64,000 nucleotides of DNA. Source: Arenibacter aquaticus. GTDB lineage: Bacteria; Bacteroidota; Bacteroidia; Flavobacteriales; Flavobacteriaceae. Position 1 is the stretch's first letter. Each line of letters begins with the position of its first letter. This document shows positions 6,570-17,600 of the stretch, one piece after another. The position numbers were made by a program, and so were the translations under genes. The stretch lies in NCBI RefSeq assembly GCF_003957295.1, contig NZ_RQPJ01000005.1, positions 1-64,000 of the forward strand. The letters are read 5' to 3'. The notes beneath the pieces are model-generated. The model saw only the letters and a list, made by a program, of their open reading frames with translations. It did not search any database and was not told the origin of the DNA.

Positions 6570-8492
6570 ATGAAGCTTAAACGATTAATCCAATGCCTAT
6601 TTGTTACGTCCAGTATCATTTCCTACGCACAAACCCCAGATGAATCCTTGATTAGACTGGAGTATAAGGACACCACCTCCACAAAAGATTTGGCCGTAGG
6701 TCTTTGGGCCAATCCACTACCTATGGACTATGATCAGGACGGAGATTTGGATCTGGTCATCTCCTGTACGGACGTCCCTTTTAACGGTACTTTTCTTTTT
6801 AAAAATAACCTTGAAGTAGAAAATGGTCAAGCTGTATTTGATGCCCCTATAAAGCTTGGACCAGGAATGAGAAATGTGGCTATCTCTTATGTAGAGGAAG
6901 AGCCTAGGGTATTGGGTGTTGGTTTGGAATACAACAATTTTAGAAAATATGGATATACCAGGCCCGAAGGCCTATATCAGGCTTCCCAACTTCTAGACCA
7001 GTACAAGGAACGATTCAGCGATTGGAAATATGTTGACTACGACAACGATGGGGATATGGACCTCATTGTAGGAATAGATGATTGGAGCGAATACGGATGG
7101 GACAATGCCTTTAATGACAAAGGGGAATGGACCAACGGAGACCTCAGGGGCTACCTCTATCTGCTTACCAATGATAATGGCAACTACATTAATAGTGGCA
7201 AAATTCTGGCAGATAATAAACCCATAGATGTATATGGCAATACCACTCCCAACATGGCCGATTTTGATGGGGATGGCGATCTTGATTTAATATGTGGGGA
7301 GTTTGTAGATAGATTTACCTATTTTGAAAATATTGGAAGCAGGGAAAAACCTGTCTATTCCAAAGGGAGATTTCTAGAGAATGAAGATGGCCTCCTAAAA
7401 ATGGATTTGGAGATGATGAGGCCAGTGGCTATTGATTGGAACAAGGATTCAAAAATAGACCTGATCGTAGGCGATGAGGACGGCAGGGTTGTATTTATAG
7501 AAAACACAGGACAAACCACAGATAATATGCCTGTATTTAAGTCCCCAATATACATAAAACAAAAGAGTCAGTTCCTAAAGTTTGGAGCCTTGGTTACCCC
7601 TTTTAGTGTAGATTGGGACGAAGACGGTGACGAGGATCTAATCTGTGGAAATTCCGCTGGCTATATTGGATTCATAGAGAATTTGGATGGTGGTGACACA
7701 CCGGATTGGAAAGAACCGGTTTATCTAAAAGCAGATGGGGAAATTATTAGGGTATTGGCGGGGGAAAGCGGATCCATACAAGGCCCGGCCGAACGCAAAT
7801 GGGGATATACCACTCTTTCCGTTGCCGATTGGGATGGTGACGGACTTAAAGATATAGTACTGAATTCCATCTTTGGAAAAGTGGAATGGTATAAAAACTC
7901 AGGTACTAAAGGAGCTCCCAAACTAACCAAGATGGGCGGAGTTAAAGTGGATTGGAAAAAAAACCACCTCCCAAAACCAGAATGGAATTGGTGGAATCCT
8001 GAAAAGGACGAGTTGGTTACACAATGGAGGACCACCCCCTGCGCCATCGACTGGAACAAAGATGGCCTAATGGATTTGGTAATGTTGGACCACGAGGGCT
8101 ATTTGGCATTTTTTGAACGATTTAAAAAAAGAGGGAAACTTTACCTAAAACCCGGTCAACGTATCTTTAAAAACGCAGATGCCGCACATAACAACAACTG
8201 GCTGCGTTTAAATGAGCGTGAAGCAGGAGGCAGTGGCAGAAGAAAAATTGCCTTTGCAGATTGGGACGGGGATGGAGACTTGGATCTTTTAGCCAATAGT
8301 ACCAACATAGAGTGGTATGAGAACCTTGGAGAAAAAGAAGGAAACACCATCTTTAAGCACAAAGGAAATATAGTTAACACCAAATTGGCCGGACATACCA
8401 CCAGCCCCACAGTAGTGGATTGGGACAAGGATGGGAAACCAAATTTGTTGATCGGTGCAGAAGACGGACATTTTTATTATTTAAAGGAATAG
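6570..8492 (+). CDS. Secreted FG-GAP/VCBS repeat protein
   Basis: A 640-residue protein with a signal peptide (MKLKRLIQCLFVTSSIISYAQ). At least nine Ca-binding FG-GAP/VCBS blades follow, with signatures such as DYDQDGDLDLV, DFDGDGDLDLICG, DWDEDGDEDLICG and DWDGDGDLDLLAN, evenly spaced to the C terminus. It is predicted to fold as a beta-propeller outside the cytoplasm. No enzyme motif or type IX sorting domain is visible. It stands alone, plus strand, facing away from the tRNA and ended by its own terminator, opposite the minus-strand PUL. A role in glycan or protein binding is plausible from the neighbourhood but not shown. Confidence 0.85.
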   Translation: MKLKRLIQCLFVTSSIISYAQTPDESLIRLEYKDTTSTKDLAVGLWANPLPMDYDQDGDLDLVISCTDVPFNGTFLFKNNLEVENGQAVFDAPIKLGPGMRNVAISYVEEEPRVLGVGLEYNNFRKYGYTRPEGLYQASQLLDQYKERFSDWKYVDYDNDGDMDLIVGIDDWSEYGWDNAFNDKGEWTNGDLRGYLYLLTNDNGNYINSGKILADNKPIDVYGNTTPNMADFDGDGDLDLICGEFVDRFTYFENIGSREKPVYSKGRFLENEDGLLKMDLEMMRPVAIDWNKDSKIDLIVGDEDGRVVFIENTGQTTDNMPVFKSPIYIKQKSQFLKFGALVTPFSVDWDEDGDEDLICGNSAGYIGFIENLDGGDTPDWKEPVYLKADGEIIRVLAGESGSIQGPAERKWGYTTLSVADWDGDGLKDIVLNSIFGKVEWYKNSGTKGAPKLTKMGGVKVDWKKNHLPKPEWNWWNPEKDELVTQWRTTPCAIDWNKDGLMDLVMLDHEGYLAFFERFKKRGKLYLKPGQRIFKNADAAHNNNWLRLNEREAGGSGRRKIAFADWDGDGDLDLLANSTNIEWYENLGEKEGNTIFKHKGNIVNTKLAGHTTSPTVVDWDKDGKPNLLIGAEDGHFYYLKE

Positions 8493-8582
8493 TCCGTTTG
8501 TTTCTGTTATGGGTTCTTACTGTCTATAAATTATAGATAGTGCATTTTAACTTAACAGTCAACAAGCCAGCATTATATTAAG

Positions 8583-8624
8583 AAACCTTAAGACCATATG
8601 ATTATTGGTTTTAAGGTTTTTTTT
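8583..8624 (+). terminator. Terminator after the FG-GAP gene
   Basis: AAACCTTAAgACCA pairs with TGGTtTTAAGGTTT, followed by a T run. It lies 90 bp after the stop. Confidence 0.8.
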
Positions 8625-8833
8625 GTGCCCTATTTGTTATAGGGAAAGACCAAACTTAGCCCACTGCAAGGAGATAATGCCTTCCTTATAATCCGAAACA
8701 AAAAAATATGCCAACGTGAATTAAAAGCTTAGTCCATAAGCCAATTAAAATCTATTTAGAGATGCTAATAGACCAATGTTTTTTTTTAAAGGATGTTCTA
8801 TTCCCAAGTTTTATTCAAGATAAAATGATAACA

Positions 8834-8865
8834 ACAAAAAAGGGCCGACCCAAAAAGGTCGACCC
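8834..8865 (-). terminator. Terminator of the susCD-1 unit
   Basis: On the minus strand GGGTCGACC, loop TTTTTG, GGTCGGCCC is followed by TTTTTTGTTG. It lies ~25 bp past the SusD stop at 8890. Confidence 0.85.
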
Positions 8866-8889
8866 TGATTAACACTAACTCAATGTAGA

Positions 8890-10743
8890 CTAATTATTTG
8901 GTCCTTCCCCGTAATTTGGGTTGTTTTCATCGAACCAAATTCGCTCCGAATTTAGAATATTCGGATCATTAGTACCTGTAGTAAAGCCTTGCTCATCATA
9001 AGCTTGCTGTACATTTTCAAAGTTCACATTGTCCTCGGTTGGCGTACCTATCTCAAAACGTCTTGGTATACTCAATTCAGAACCAGCCGCCAAAATGGGC
9101 TCCCAAGGTAGAATAGCACTACCTACTTTAGGTATACCGGATCTTCTTACTGTTGTATAAACATCATGAGGAGTAGCAGCAAAGTTAATATATTGCTGAA
9201 TATAGACTTTCTCCAATCCATCTGTAGACAAATCGTAAGCCGGCTGTGCCAATAAATCGGAAATTTCATTCTCCTTTAGTTTCGTTGAAGCCATTTCTGC
9301 CATGGTTTCATCTTCATATACAGGATCGCTTTCATAGTAAAAGGTTTCTGTACTTTTAGCCAAAGCATCCATTCTCCTAACCGAAAGCTCTACCCCTAAA
9401 TCAAAATAAGCCTGGGCAGACCCGGATATATTGGCTCCCAACAACTTAAATTCTGCTAAATACAAATTAGTTTCTGCAGATGATCCTAATATTACTTCCA
9501 ATGGCGGATGGTTGTTAAGCTTTTGGATCAAGCGCCCCCCTGGCCTTGTAGGGTATGTATAGTCTATTCCTGTACGGGTTAACTTTTCTGCAAACGAAGA
9601 GGTAGAACTATATGCCTTGTCCACACCATCTATGGTTATCCTGTTTTGTGAAGCTTGTTGAAAATAATCATCATAAGCACCATCCTGCTGTTTATCAGGA
9701 GATAGAGGAGCTCCATGGTAACGTACCCATGGTTCCCCCGGACCAGACCAGCCCGCGAAATCTCCAAAAATATCATATTCCACATATTGCTCTACGTAGC
9801 TTGGCAGTGGGTTGCCAGCATCAATAAATGCCTGTACTACTTCAGCGTTAAAATCATTTTTATCAAAAAGAAAACGCAATCTAGGGTCCCTATTGTCTCG
9901 TAGAAAATCAATTAGATTTAAGCCTCCTGTTCCTGGCTGTGTACCATTGCCGGTTCCTCTGTATTCAATTCCCCTAGTATAAATAAAGTCATCATCCAAA
10001 GAGTTCATATATCCGGCAGAAGAATTAACCACTTCCTCTACAATACTAAGTGCCTTGCTCTTATTGGCATTGACCAATCTAGCAGCTATTCTAAGCTTTA
10101 AAAGGTTACAGAACTTTGCCCATTTACCATAATCACCATTATAGATTATATCCTGACTTCCCAAGCTAAATTGATCCGCAGCAGTAAGATCAGCAATGGC
10201 ACCGTCCAATTCTGACAACCAAGTATCAAATAACAACTCCTGTTGATCATAGATTGGCGTAATCAAGGGTGGAGTGGTGTAGGGTGCCAATCCGGCCTCT
10301 GTATATACCATTGATCCTTTAAAATCAGTCTGGGTCAAAGCCGTGGCAATCTGGGCTGCATAGGTCACCCCTACAATTCCTCGCATAGTCGCCTTTTCAT
10401 CTTCTGGTAAAGCATCAATCTTAAACCTAATATCCTTTGCATTAGGAATAATATTATAAACGTTCTGAGCCCCTCCTTGAGCAGCCATTTCAACAAACGT
10501 CTCAGGGTTACCAACTCCAGTTCCCGTTATTTGGCCCCAAGGATATACATAATCAAAATTGGTGTAAAACCAAATTAAATAATCATTGGTATACATGTCA
10601 TTGATTACCTTGGCTGCCGAATACCTAAGATCTGGTTCGGAAAGTGTTGATGGGTTACTATTCAGCTCAGCAAACTCGTCCTTATCGCAACCAACGATAA
10701 AAACTGCCAAGAGAATTACAAGTAATTTATATGTTTCTTTCAT
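8890..10743 (-). CDS. SusD/RagB family outer-membrane lipoprotein (pair 1)
   Basis: A 617-residue surface glycan-binding lipoprotein. The signal peptide ends in lipobox FIVGC (Cys19), followed by DKDEFAELNSNPSTL, typical of the SusD-like_2 group. TPR-like helices carry family features such as NGDYGKWAKFCNLLKLRIAARL and, near the C terminus, DVYTTVRRSGIPKV. It is slightly longer than pair 2 (about 490 residues). It works as the lid over the TonB-dependent transporter encoded 18 bp upstream. Its ligand cannot be read from sequence; presence in the PUL suggests an N-glycan fragment or glycopeptide. Confidence 0.93.
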   Translation of the reverse strand: MKETYKLLVILLAVFIVGCDKDEFAELNSNPSTLSEPDLRYSAAKVINDMYTNDYLIWFYTNFDYVYPWGQITGTGVGNPETFVEMAAQGGAQNVYNIIPNAKDIRFKIDALPEDEKATMRGIVGVTYAAQIATALTQTDFKGSMVYTEAGLAPYTTPPLITPIYDQQELLFDTWLSELDGAIADLTAADQFSLGSQDIIYNGDYGKWAKFCNLLKLRIAARLVNANKSKALSIVEEVVNSSAGYMNSLDDDFIYTRGIEYRGTGNGTQPGTGGLNLIDFLRDNRDPRLRFLFDKNDFNAEVVQAFIDAGNPLPSYVEQYVEYDIFGDFAGWSGPGEPWVRYHGAPLSPDKQQDGAYDDYFQQASQNRITIDGVDKAYSSTSSFAEKLTRTGIDYTYPTRPGGRLIQKLNNHPPLEVILGSSAETNLYLAEFKLLGANISGSAQAYFDLGVELSVRRMDALAKSTETFYYESDPVYEDETMAEMASTKLKENEISDLLAQPAYDLSTDGLEKVYIQQYINFAATPHDVYTTVRRSGIPKVGSAILPWEPILAAGSELSIPRRFEIGTPTEDNVNFENVQQAYDEQGFTTGTNDPNILNSERIWFDENNPNYGEGPNN

Positions 10744-10761
10744 CTTTTTAATTTTTTATTA

Positions 10762-13700
10762 TTAAAAGTCAATTGCAATGGAGAATGTGTAGCTCGCCAA
10801 GTAAGGACTAAAGGATCGTTCACGGAAAGAATCCGAACTAGTTGTTCCCCTAAAGCTTTCAGGGTTAATATCATTTGGCAATGAATTATACAAATAGGCC
10901 ACATTTCGTGCGTTTATACCAAGATATACGCTTCTGGCCCCTAATTTTTCTGCCGCCATTTTGGGTAAGTTGTAACCTAATGAAATATTTCTTAAAGCAA
11001 TGTATTTTACCTCAGCAAACCAGTCATCATTGATTACTCCATTCCCCCAAGAATTTAGACGATAGTGATAGTAGCTAGCGTGGGTAGGTTCTACATGACC
11101 GGCTTCATAAGCTTCTTGATAGGTCATACCCCCAACATCAACAGTAGATCCGTTAGGAGCTGTAACGGTTTGTCCTTCCGCAAAAACTCCGTCAGGTATA
11201 ATACCATCACTAAATTGAGTTCCTTGAACATCATCATATCCCGACGTCCACGTTACACCACCATGCTCAGGATCCCTACCGTACAAGGAACTCTCCGTGA
11301 ATCCGTAAGCAGTTCCGTAACGACTGGAGTAAGATGCCATATGTCCACCAAATCGAGCATCCAGCAGTACAGACATATTAAAATCACCTATGTTGAATTC
11401 ATTGTTCCAAGACCCTTCAAAATCTGGTTGAACTTTACCAACTTCTTCGGCTTCTCCACTTCTTTCAAAATAAGCTCCTCTTCTTGAATCTACCCAAATC
11501 AACTGATTCTTTCCATTGTTTGGGTGGTTGGGATCCGAAGATTCAAATTTCTTTGGAGCACTATCCGAATACAATACGCCATACTCACCACCTTCAAAAG
11601 CAACCGATCCTACACGGAAGTTACCGTAGCTTATACTACCCCCTAAACTCTTATACTCTCCAAAATCTGGATGTACCTCATCTATTTTAGTGGTATTGTT
11701 CCAGTAGTTAAAAGTGGAATTCCAACTAAAATTATTGGTCTTAACGGGGGTACCCATAACTGTCAATTCAACCCCAGAATTGGTCAAGGTACCAATATTG
11801 GTAAGCAGGTTGTTATATCCAGACTCACTGGGTAAAGGAACATTGCCAATTTGCTCCGAAATAGTTTCGTCATAATAGGCTACATCTACACCCAATCTAT
11901 TGTTAAAAAAACGAACATCGGCCCCTATTTCATATGAGTCCTTTCGCTCTGGCTTAATACTCCTATCTACCAAGGTGGTATTAACCGTATTGGTATAAAT
12001 AAAGTTCCCCCCATTATCTATACTTCCTTGGCCGTACCCCTTGTTAATGGTATAAGGGCTGGTATCAGAACCGACTTGCGCCCATGAAGCACGAATCTTT
12101 CCAAATGTAAACCAATTGGAAGTCCCTGTTACTTCACTAAACAACCAAGAACCGGACACAGAAGGGTAAAAGTAGGAATTATTACCTGTTCCATCCGTAT
12201 ACACTAAGGCAGATGACCAGTCGTTTCGACCTGTAACATCTAAGAATAATTGTTCTTTATATGCCAAACTTCCCAAGAAATAAGCCGAATTTAATTGTTT
12301 TGTGTCCGAAACGCCACCATCACCTCTTTGGGTCCTAAGAGAGTTTCCTAAATAAAATCTGCCTGGAACTATTAAACCGCCATCTGTCCATCCTCTGGTA
12401 TATGACTTTTCTTGCGTCCATATTTCCCCACCTAAAATAAGGTTGGCTGACAATTCTTCAGAAATATCCCTATTAAAGGCAAAAGTTAATTTTCCAGTTT
12501 TACTAACATCCTTATTATGCCTTAGTTCATAGTAACCACCCTCATTGGCAAATCCGCTACCCAAATTCTTTGCTTCGTACTCGGTTGTGTAATGGTTAAG
12601 GTTTCCCTCTGCAGTAATAGTCAGCCAGTCCGTTACATCAGCCGCCAAAGTAACAATTGGACGAACAACAGTTTCTTTGTTGTAATTATTATTGTTTTCA
12701 TAGGCAAACCAAAGTCCTTTGTTAGGAACATCTGCGTAATCATCACCGTAGTTAGCGTTGGGAACCCCCCCATGGGATGCCTGCCAGTACTGTTGTTGAC
12801 TATATTTTTCAGTATTGTACATTCTTCCAAAAGTACCATCAAAAAAGCTCTGGGAAATATCGTTTCTTGGGTTATGGGAATTGGAATCGGTAAAAGAAAT
12901 GGATGCACTAGCTCTTAACCAAGGTGCAAGCTTATAAGACCCTCTAAACAGTAATGAATTTCTTTTAAAGGAATTGTTTGGCAAAATACCTGTCCTATCC
13001 GTATATGAATCGGAAAGATAAAAATTACCTTTTTCATTACCACCACTCAAAGCAACTGAGGTATTGGTATTAACACCAGTACTATAAGCGTCTAACATAT
13101 TATTCTTTTGAGCTTCATAAGGAACCATATTCCCGTCGTAGTCCTCTATTAACCTACCATCAAATTTTGGTCCAAAACTCATCCAATCCCAACCGTGATT
13201 TCTTAAAGAAGGTACGCCGTCAGAATTATAGTTAAATTGTCCAGAATCATACGCATAATACTGGCCAGATCCGTCTTGATCTCCATAATCTATATAACCA
13301 GCCAAGGCACCTGGACCATACTCATTTTGCAAGGCTGGTGACCTATAAGCAATATCAAACCCAACAGATTGTTTAATAGAAACTCCAAGACCTCGAGTTC
13401 CAGATCCATCTTTGGTGGTAATCAACACTACACCATTGATACCTCTAGAACCGTATAAAGCAGTAGCTGCAGCACCCTTTAAAATGGAAACACTCTTATA
13501 GTCATCTGGATTTAGGTTTTTAAGTATATTTCCATAATCGTTGGACGATGCATTCCAATCTGCACTGGCATTGGAAGTAGCATTTTCCAATATAACACCA
13601 TCTATTACAAAAATAGGCTGGTTGTTACTAGAGTTTAGCGTAGACACACCCCTTATTTGGATTTTGGAATTACCAAAAAGACCTCCGTCGGAAGAACCAA

Positions 13701-14154
13701 TACTTACCCCTGGACTCTTTCCCTGTAGGGACTGAACGGGGTTCACGACATTGATTCTTGCCAATTCCTCTCCTTGAACTTCAGTCATTGCATAACCAAT
13801 GGCTTTGGCCTCTCTTTTAATACCCAAGGCAGTAACCACTACCTCTCCCAATTGTTCCGAATCCTCTTCCAAACTGGTGTTAATGGTGCTTTGCCCACTT
13901 ACTACAATTTCCTTGGTTGCAAAACCCAAAGAAGAAAAAACCAAGGTTGCTGAATTGGATACATTGATGGAGTAGTTCCCATCAAAATCGGTAGAAGTAC
14001 CATTAGAAGTACCTTTCTCTACCACATTTACCCCTGGCAAGGGAGTCCCAGTATCATCTTTTACCGTACCGGAAACGGTTTTGTTCTGCGCAAACACTCC
14101 TTGGACAAGGAGAAGTGCGGTCAGCAATAAATAGTAATGAATTTTTTTAATCAT
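10762..14154 (-). CDS. SusC/RagA family TonB-linked outer-membrane transporter (pair 1)
   Basis: An 1130-residue importer. Signal peptide (to ...VFAQ), a carboxypeptidase-regulatory-like domain (VSGTVKDDTGTPLPGVNVVE), a TonB-box region (EQLGEVVVTALGIKRE), a plug with RGVSTLNSSNNQPIFVIDGV, and a long beta-barrel ending in SFSPYLASYTFSIAIDF. There is no STN signalling domain, so regulation by an ECF sigma/anti-sigma pair through this protein is unlikely. The N-terminal ~110 residues closely match pair 2 (same LPGVNVVEKGT and STDFDGNYSINVS) while the barrel differs. This suggests duplication or shuffling with different cargo. Confidence 0.95.
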   Translation of the reverse strand: MIKKIHYYLLLTALLLVQGVFAQNKTVSGTVKDDTGTPLPGVNVVEKGTSNGTSTDFDGNYSINVSNSATLVFSSLGFATKEIVVSGQSTINTSLEEDSEQLGEVVVTALGIKREAKAIGYAMTEVQGEELARINVVNPVQSLQGKSPGVSIGSSDGGLFGNSKIQIRGVSTLNSSNNQPIFVIDGVILENATSNASADWNASSNDYGNILKNLNPDDYKSVSILKGAAATALYGSRGINGVVLITTKDGSGTRGLGVSIKQSVGFDIAYRSPALQNEYGPGALAGYIDYGDQDGSGQYYAYDSGQFNYNSDGVPSLRNHGWDWMSFGPKFDGRLIEDYDGNMVPYEAQKNNMLDAYSTGVNTNTSVALSGGNEKGNFYLSDSYTDRTGILPNNSFKRNSLLFRGSYKLAPWLRASASISFTDSNSHNPRNDISQSFFDGTFGRMYNTEKYSQQQYWQASHGGVPNANYGDDYADVPNKGLWFAYENNNNYNKETVVRPIVTLAADVTDWLTITAEGNLNHYTTEYEAKNLGSGFANEGGYYELRHNKDVSKTGKLTFAFNRDISEELSANLILGGEIWTQEKSYTRGWTDGGLIVPGRFYLGNSLRTQRGDGGVSDTKQLNSAYFLGSLAYKEQLFLDVTGRNDWSSALVYTDGTGNNSYFYPSVSGSWLFSEVTGTSNWFTFGKIRASWAQVGSDTSPYTINKGYGQGSIDNGGNFIYTNTVNTTLVDRSIKPERKDSYEIGADVRFFNNRLGVDVAYYDETISEQIGNVPLPSESGYNNLLTNIGTLTNSGVELTVMGTPVKTNNFSWNSTFNYWNNTTKIDEVHPDFGEYKSLGGSISYGNFRVGSVAFEGGEYGVLYSDSAPKKFESSDPNHPNNGKNQLIWVDSRRGAYFERSGEAEEVGKVQPDFEGSWNNEFNIGDFNMSVLLDARFGGHMASYSSRYGTAYGFTESSLYGRDPEHGGVTWTSGYDDVQGTQFSDGIIPDGVFAEGQTVTAPNGSTVDVGGMTYQEAYEAGHVEPTHASYYHYRLNSWGNGVINDDWFAEVKYIALRNISLGYNLPKMAAEKLGARSVYLGINARNVAYLYNSLPNDINPESFRGTTSSDSFRERSFSPYLASYTFSIAIDF

Positions 14155-14187
14155 ACTAATAATTTTAAGTTAGTTAATTAGATTTTT

Positions 14188-14200
14188 GGGTAGTGACCCC
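14188..14200 (-). promoter_or_regulatory. Conserved leader hairpin of susC-1
   Basis: GGGT-AGTG-ACCC lies 33-46 bp upstream of the susC-1 ATG. The same place before susC-2 holds TCGGG-AGTCA-CCCGA, within flanks that are also conserved (TTAACATT before it; AACTTAAAATTA and TAGTATGATT near the start codon). The stem is kept while bases differ, suggesting an RNA structure in the 5' leader. Confidence 0.5.
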
Positions 14201-14251
14201 AATGTTAAATAATTGCTAAATTTTCCACTTCTCCATTGAATGTTAAAATTA

Positions 14252-14265
14252 ATTCGACCGACAAC
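14252..14265 (-). promoter_or_regulatory. Shared 14-bp locus motif, copy 1 (susC-1)
   Basis: GTTGTCGGTCGAAT in coding orientation, 97 bp upstream of the ATG. It is identical to the copy before susC-2, and close variants lie in the symporter/kinase divergent region and before the cytochrome operon. Probably a regulator site or an upstream promoter element. Confidence 0.55.
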
Positions 14266-14578
14266 CAAGCAGAAACAATCAATAACCTATTCTCACCTCA
14301 CAATGCATCCTTGTCCCCAAATAGCATTTTAGCTATTAAGTAAAAATCGTATAACAATAGGCATAAATAATATCTTAAAAACAAAGATTACTTAACAATT
14401 TGATTGTAAATCGTTAACTCTATAATCAAAGAATTAAAGTGAGAACATTTGAAACCGACTGAGTTTAAGTTCACAAAAAGTGATAAAATTTTGGAAAGAG
14501 CAACTAATAACCACTTCATTAATAGCTTTACAAACCGGATTTTACCAGTATCATAAATCATTAAGAAGAGGCTAATAT

Positions 14579-14613
14579 AAAAGTGCCTTGCACAGTTAAG
14601 ACAAGGCACTTTT
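14579..14613 (-). terminator. Terminator after the FG-GAP/UnbV gene
   Basis: AAAAGTGCCTTG pairs perfectly with CAAGGCACTTTT over 12 bp, with T runs on both sides. It is 87 bp past the stop at 14700 and separates that gene from susC-1. The rest of 14270-14700 is AT-rich with no supported gene. Confidence 0.85.
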
Positions 14614-14699
14614 ATTTGGAAGATAGATAATCTATGTAATATTTGAGGATTTCAACATAGTCAATTAACCCTGCACATCATTTGGATTGGCCACATGGA

Positions 14700-17600
14700 T
14701 TAAGGTAATTTCTCAAAGACTTGCAATTTATCGTTGTTGTTGGCTACCAGTATCCATTCTTTTTGGCCTACGGTGATAGACAAAAGACCTTTGGCATCCC
14801 TATTGGCAAATATGCCACTTTCACTTTGTTCTTTTGGGGTAAAGTTACCATTTCCGTCACCCATCAACAAAACACCAGTACCTGCATCATTTCTAGGAGT
14901 TTCTATCTCCGCAACAAACAAGTTTCCCACAACTAAAACATCCAGATAACCATCACCGTCAAAATCCTTGATCAACATATCATTAATACTGGATAATTGT
15001 GCCAAATTGGGAAGCGCACTGACCTTAAAATTTCCATTGCCCAAATTCTCTACGTAGGAAGAGGCAAAGGTATCGGTCTTATAATGCAGGGACCTATCCA
15101 AATTTTCCTTACCATAAACCTCGTCAATCTCCAAGGAGGCAAAAATATCATACTTCTGTATTTTGTCCTTCAACCCGGGGATCTGTTCTGAAGAACAGGA
15201 AAATCCCCTTAAAGGGTAGTGTTTCTCCCCATTGTAATAGCCCAGAACAATATCATAGTTGCCATTATTGTCAAAATCGTTAAAATAAATATCGAAAGGT
15301 TTTTTGGGAGAGGTCTTGTACTTATAATTAAGACCAATATTCCCCACTACAAAGTCCATATCCCCATCCTGATCAAAATCGCCTTGGCCTACACTGTACC
15401 ACCATCCTGCGGTAGCTTGCAAATCAGGGATAATTAGTTTCTTTAAAACCCCATTTTCGTTGTTAAAAATTGTTATGGGCATCCATTCTCCAACCACTAT
15501 TAGATCAAGGTCACCGTCACCATCATGGTCGCTCCAAATGCCATCGGTAACCATCCCAAGATCCTTAAACTCTGGGGCAACCTCCTTGGTTCTATTTACC
15601 AACTGCCCGTTTTCATTACTTAGAAACATACTCGTAGCCGGCAATGGGTAATGGTGCGGTACATGCCTGCCCATCACAACAAGATCCATATCACCGTCCA
15701 TATCATAATCTGCTGCCACAACACTGGAGCCACTGCTACGATCCATACCTAGAATAGCTCCTTTGGAAAAAGCTCCATCGCCGTCGTTTATATAAAGTCG
15801 GTCTATATAATGAGGGTCATTGACTTTAAATTCATTCCCGCCACTAACAACATAGATATCCTGAAACCCGTCTCCATTAACATCAACAAAGAGCGCGGCA
15901 ACGTCTTCATAAGCGGCATCTTTGTCCCAAATACCCCCTTCATTTTTTACAAAGCCCCCATTTTTATCCGCAATAAACAATGAAGCAGCAAATCCTGTGG
16001 CACCACCAATAAAAACATCTTCCAAGCCATCATTATTAATATCCCCCTTAGCCATCGCTGGACCAAACTGGGACATTTTATGAGGAAGCAGAACCTGATA
16101 CTTATAATCATCAAAAACATTCTCTTGGTGCTTAAAATAAATCCCTGCCTTATGGGTAATGTCATTATACAATGAAGACACCGTTAAATCATTGGTTGTA
16201 TTTGGTTGTATACCCTCTATCATATTGAGCGTCAACTGTTGACCGGTACTAATATTGCGTAAGTTTGTAACAGTATTATTGGGCCAGTGTACAATTATAC
16301 TATCCACCACCGATCTTTGTCCTACTCCAAAATGGAGAATAGGCTCACTGGTAGAATAGATACCACGCACATTGGTATGCTCCAAAAATTGCTGCTCCCC
16401 TTGGGTATACAAGGTTACCTTTGTTCCAAATACCGTACTGTTCCCTGAATCTGTTAAAGCTATGCGAAGGTAATTACCGTCCGCTATTTTCTCAGAATTG
16501 TTTCTATAAATAAAGGCTTTTTCGTTAATGTTGTTTACGATCAGATCCAAGTCCCCATCATTATCCAAATCTGCATAGGCAGATCCGTTGGAAAAAGACT
16601 TTTCTTTTAGCCCCCATTCATTCATTATTTTCTTAAAATTCAATCCACCTAGATTCTTATAGGCATAGTTCTGTAAGGGTTGGGACGGAAGCACCCCCAA
16701 AACCTTGTCTAGATCCAATATATCAAATACACTGGTTATATTGCCACCTTGGGGATTTTCCTGTAGGTACTTAAAGCTTGTCTCATTAATGAGCTTTCCA
16801 ACTTTTTTATCAGCGTCGGTATTCCTAATATCGTGTAATAGCCCATTAGTAATATAGGTATCCTTAAGTCCGTCATTATCAAAGTCCGCTATAAGATTGG
16901 ACCAGCTCCAATCTGTGGCCGCCATCCCCGTTAATTGGGCTACATCACTAAAAGTGCCATTGCCGTTGTTGCGCTGCAAGGCATTGTACATATATTGATA
17001 GTGGCCTCCTTCATTCACCACCTTCCAAAAGGCCTCGGGATTCATGCCACTCATATTGGATTTCAGACGAAAATTGTCCTCTGCCACCATATCCACAACA
17101 AAAATATCCAAAAGGGCATCGTTGTCTATATCGGCCACATCTACTCCCATACTATAATATGAGGTATGGTTAAGCGCCTTATCGGCCACATTGGTAAATG
17201 TACCATCCTGGTTATTTAAAAGCAGGAAGTCAGGGGCATTGAAGTCATTGGCCACATAGAGGTCCGTCCAACCATCGTTATTAAGATCGCTGGCCGAAAC
17301 GCCATTGGGAAAACCGGTCAACATTAGCCCGGCCTCTTCTGTGGTCTCCTCAAAGAACTCCTTACCGGTATTCCGATATAGCTTAACGTGGTACTCCTCC
17401 TTTAACAGTTCAGTACCTGAAAATTTGGAATAACTCCCAGGGTTTGGTGGCTGGGTCAACAAAAAAAGATCCAATAGGCCATCCTTATCGTAATCCAAAA
17501 AAGTAGCATGTCTAGTCCTTTGGGTATCGGCAACTCCGTACTGAGAGGCCGACTCTATAAATTTCCCGTTTCCGTCGTTAATATACAGCAGGTTGGTCCT

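Noticed and set aside
14388-14609. 73-codon minus-strand frame between susC-1 and the FG-GAP/UnbV gene
   Set aside because: It runs through the 12-bp terminator stem and has AT-rich random composition.
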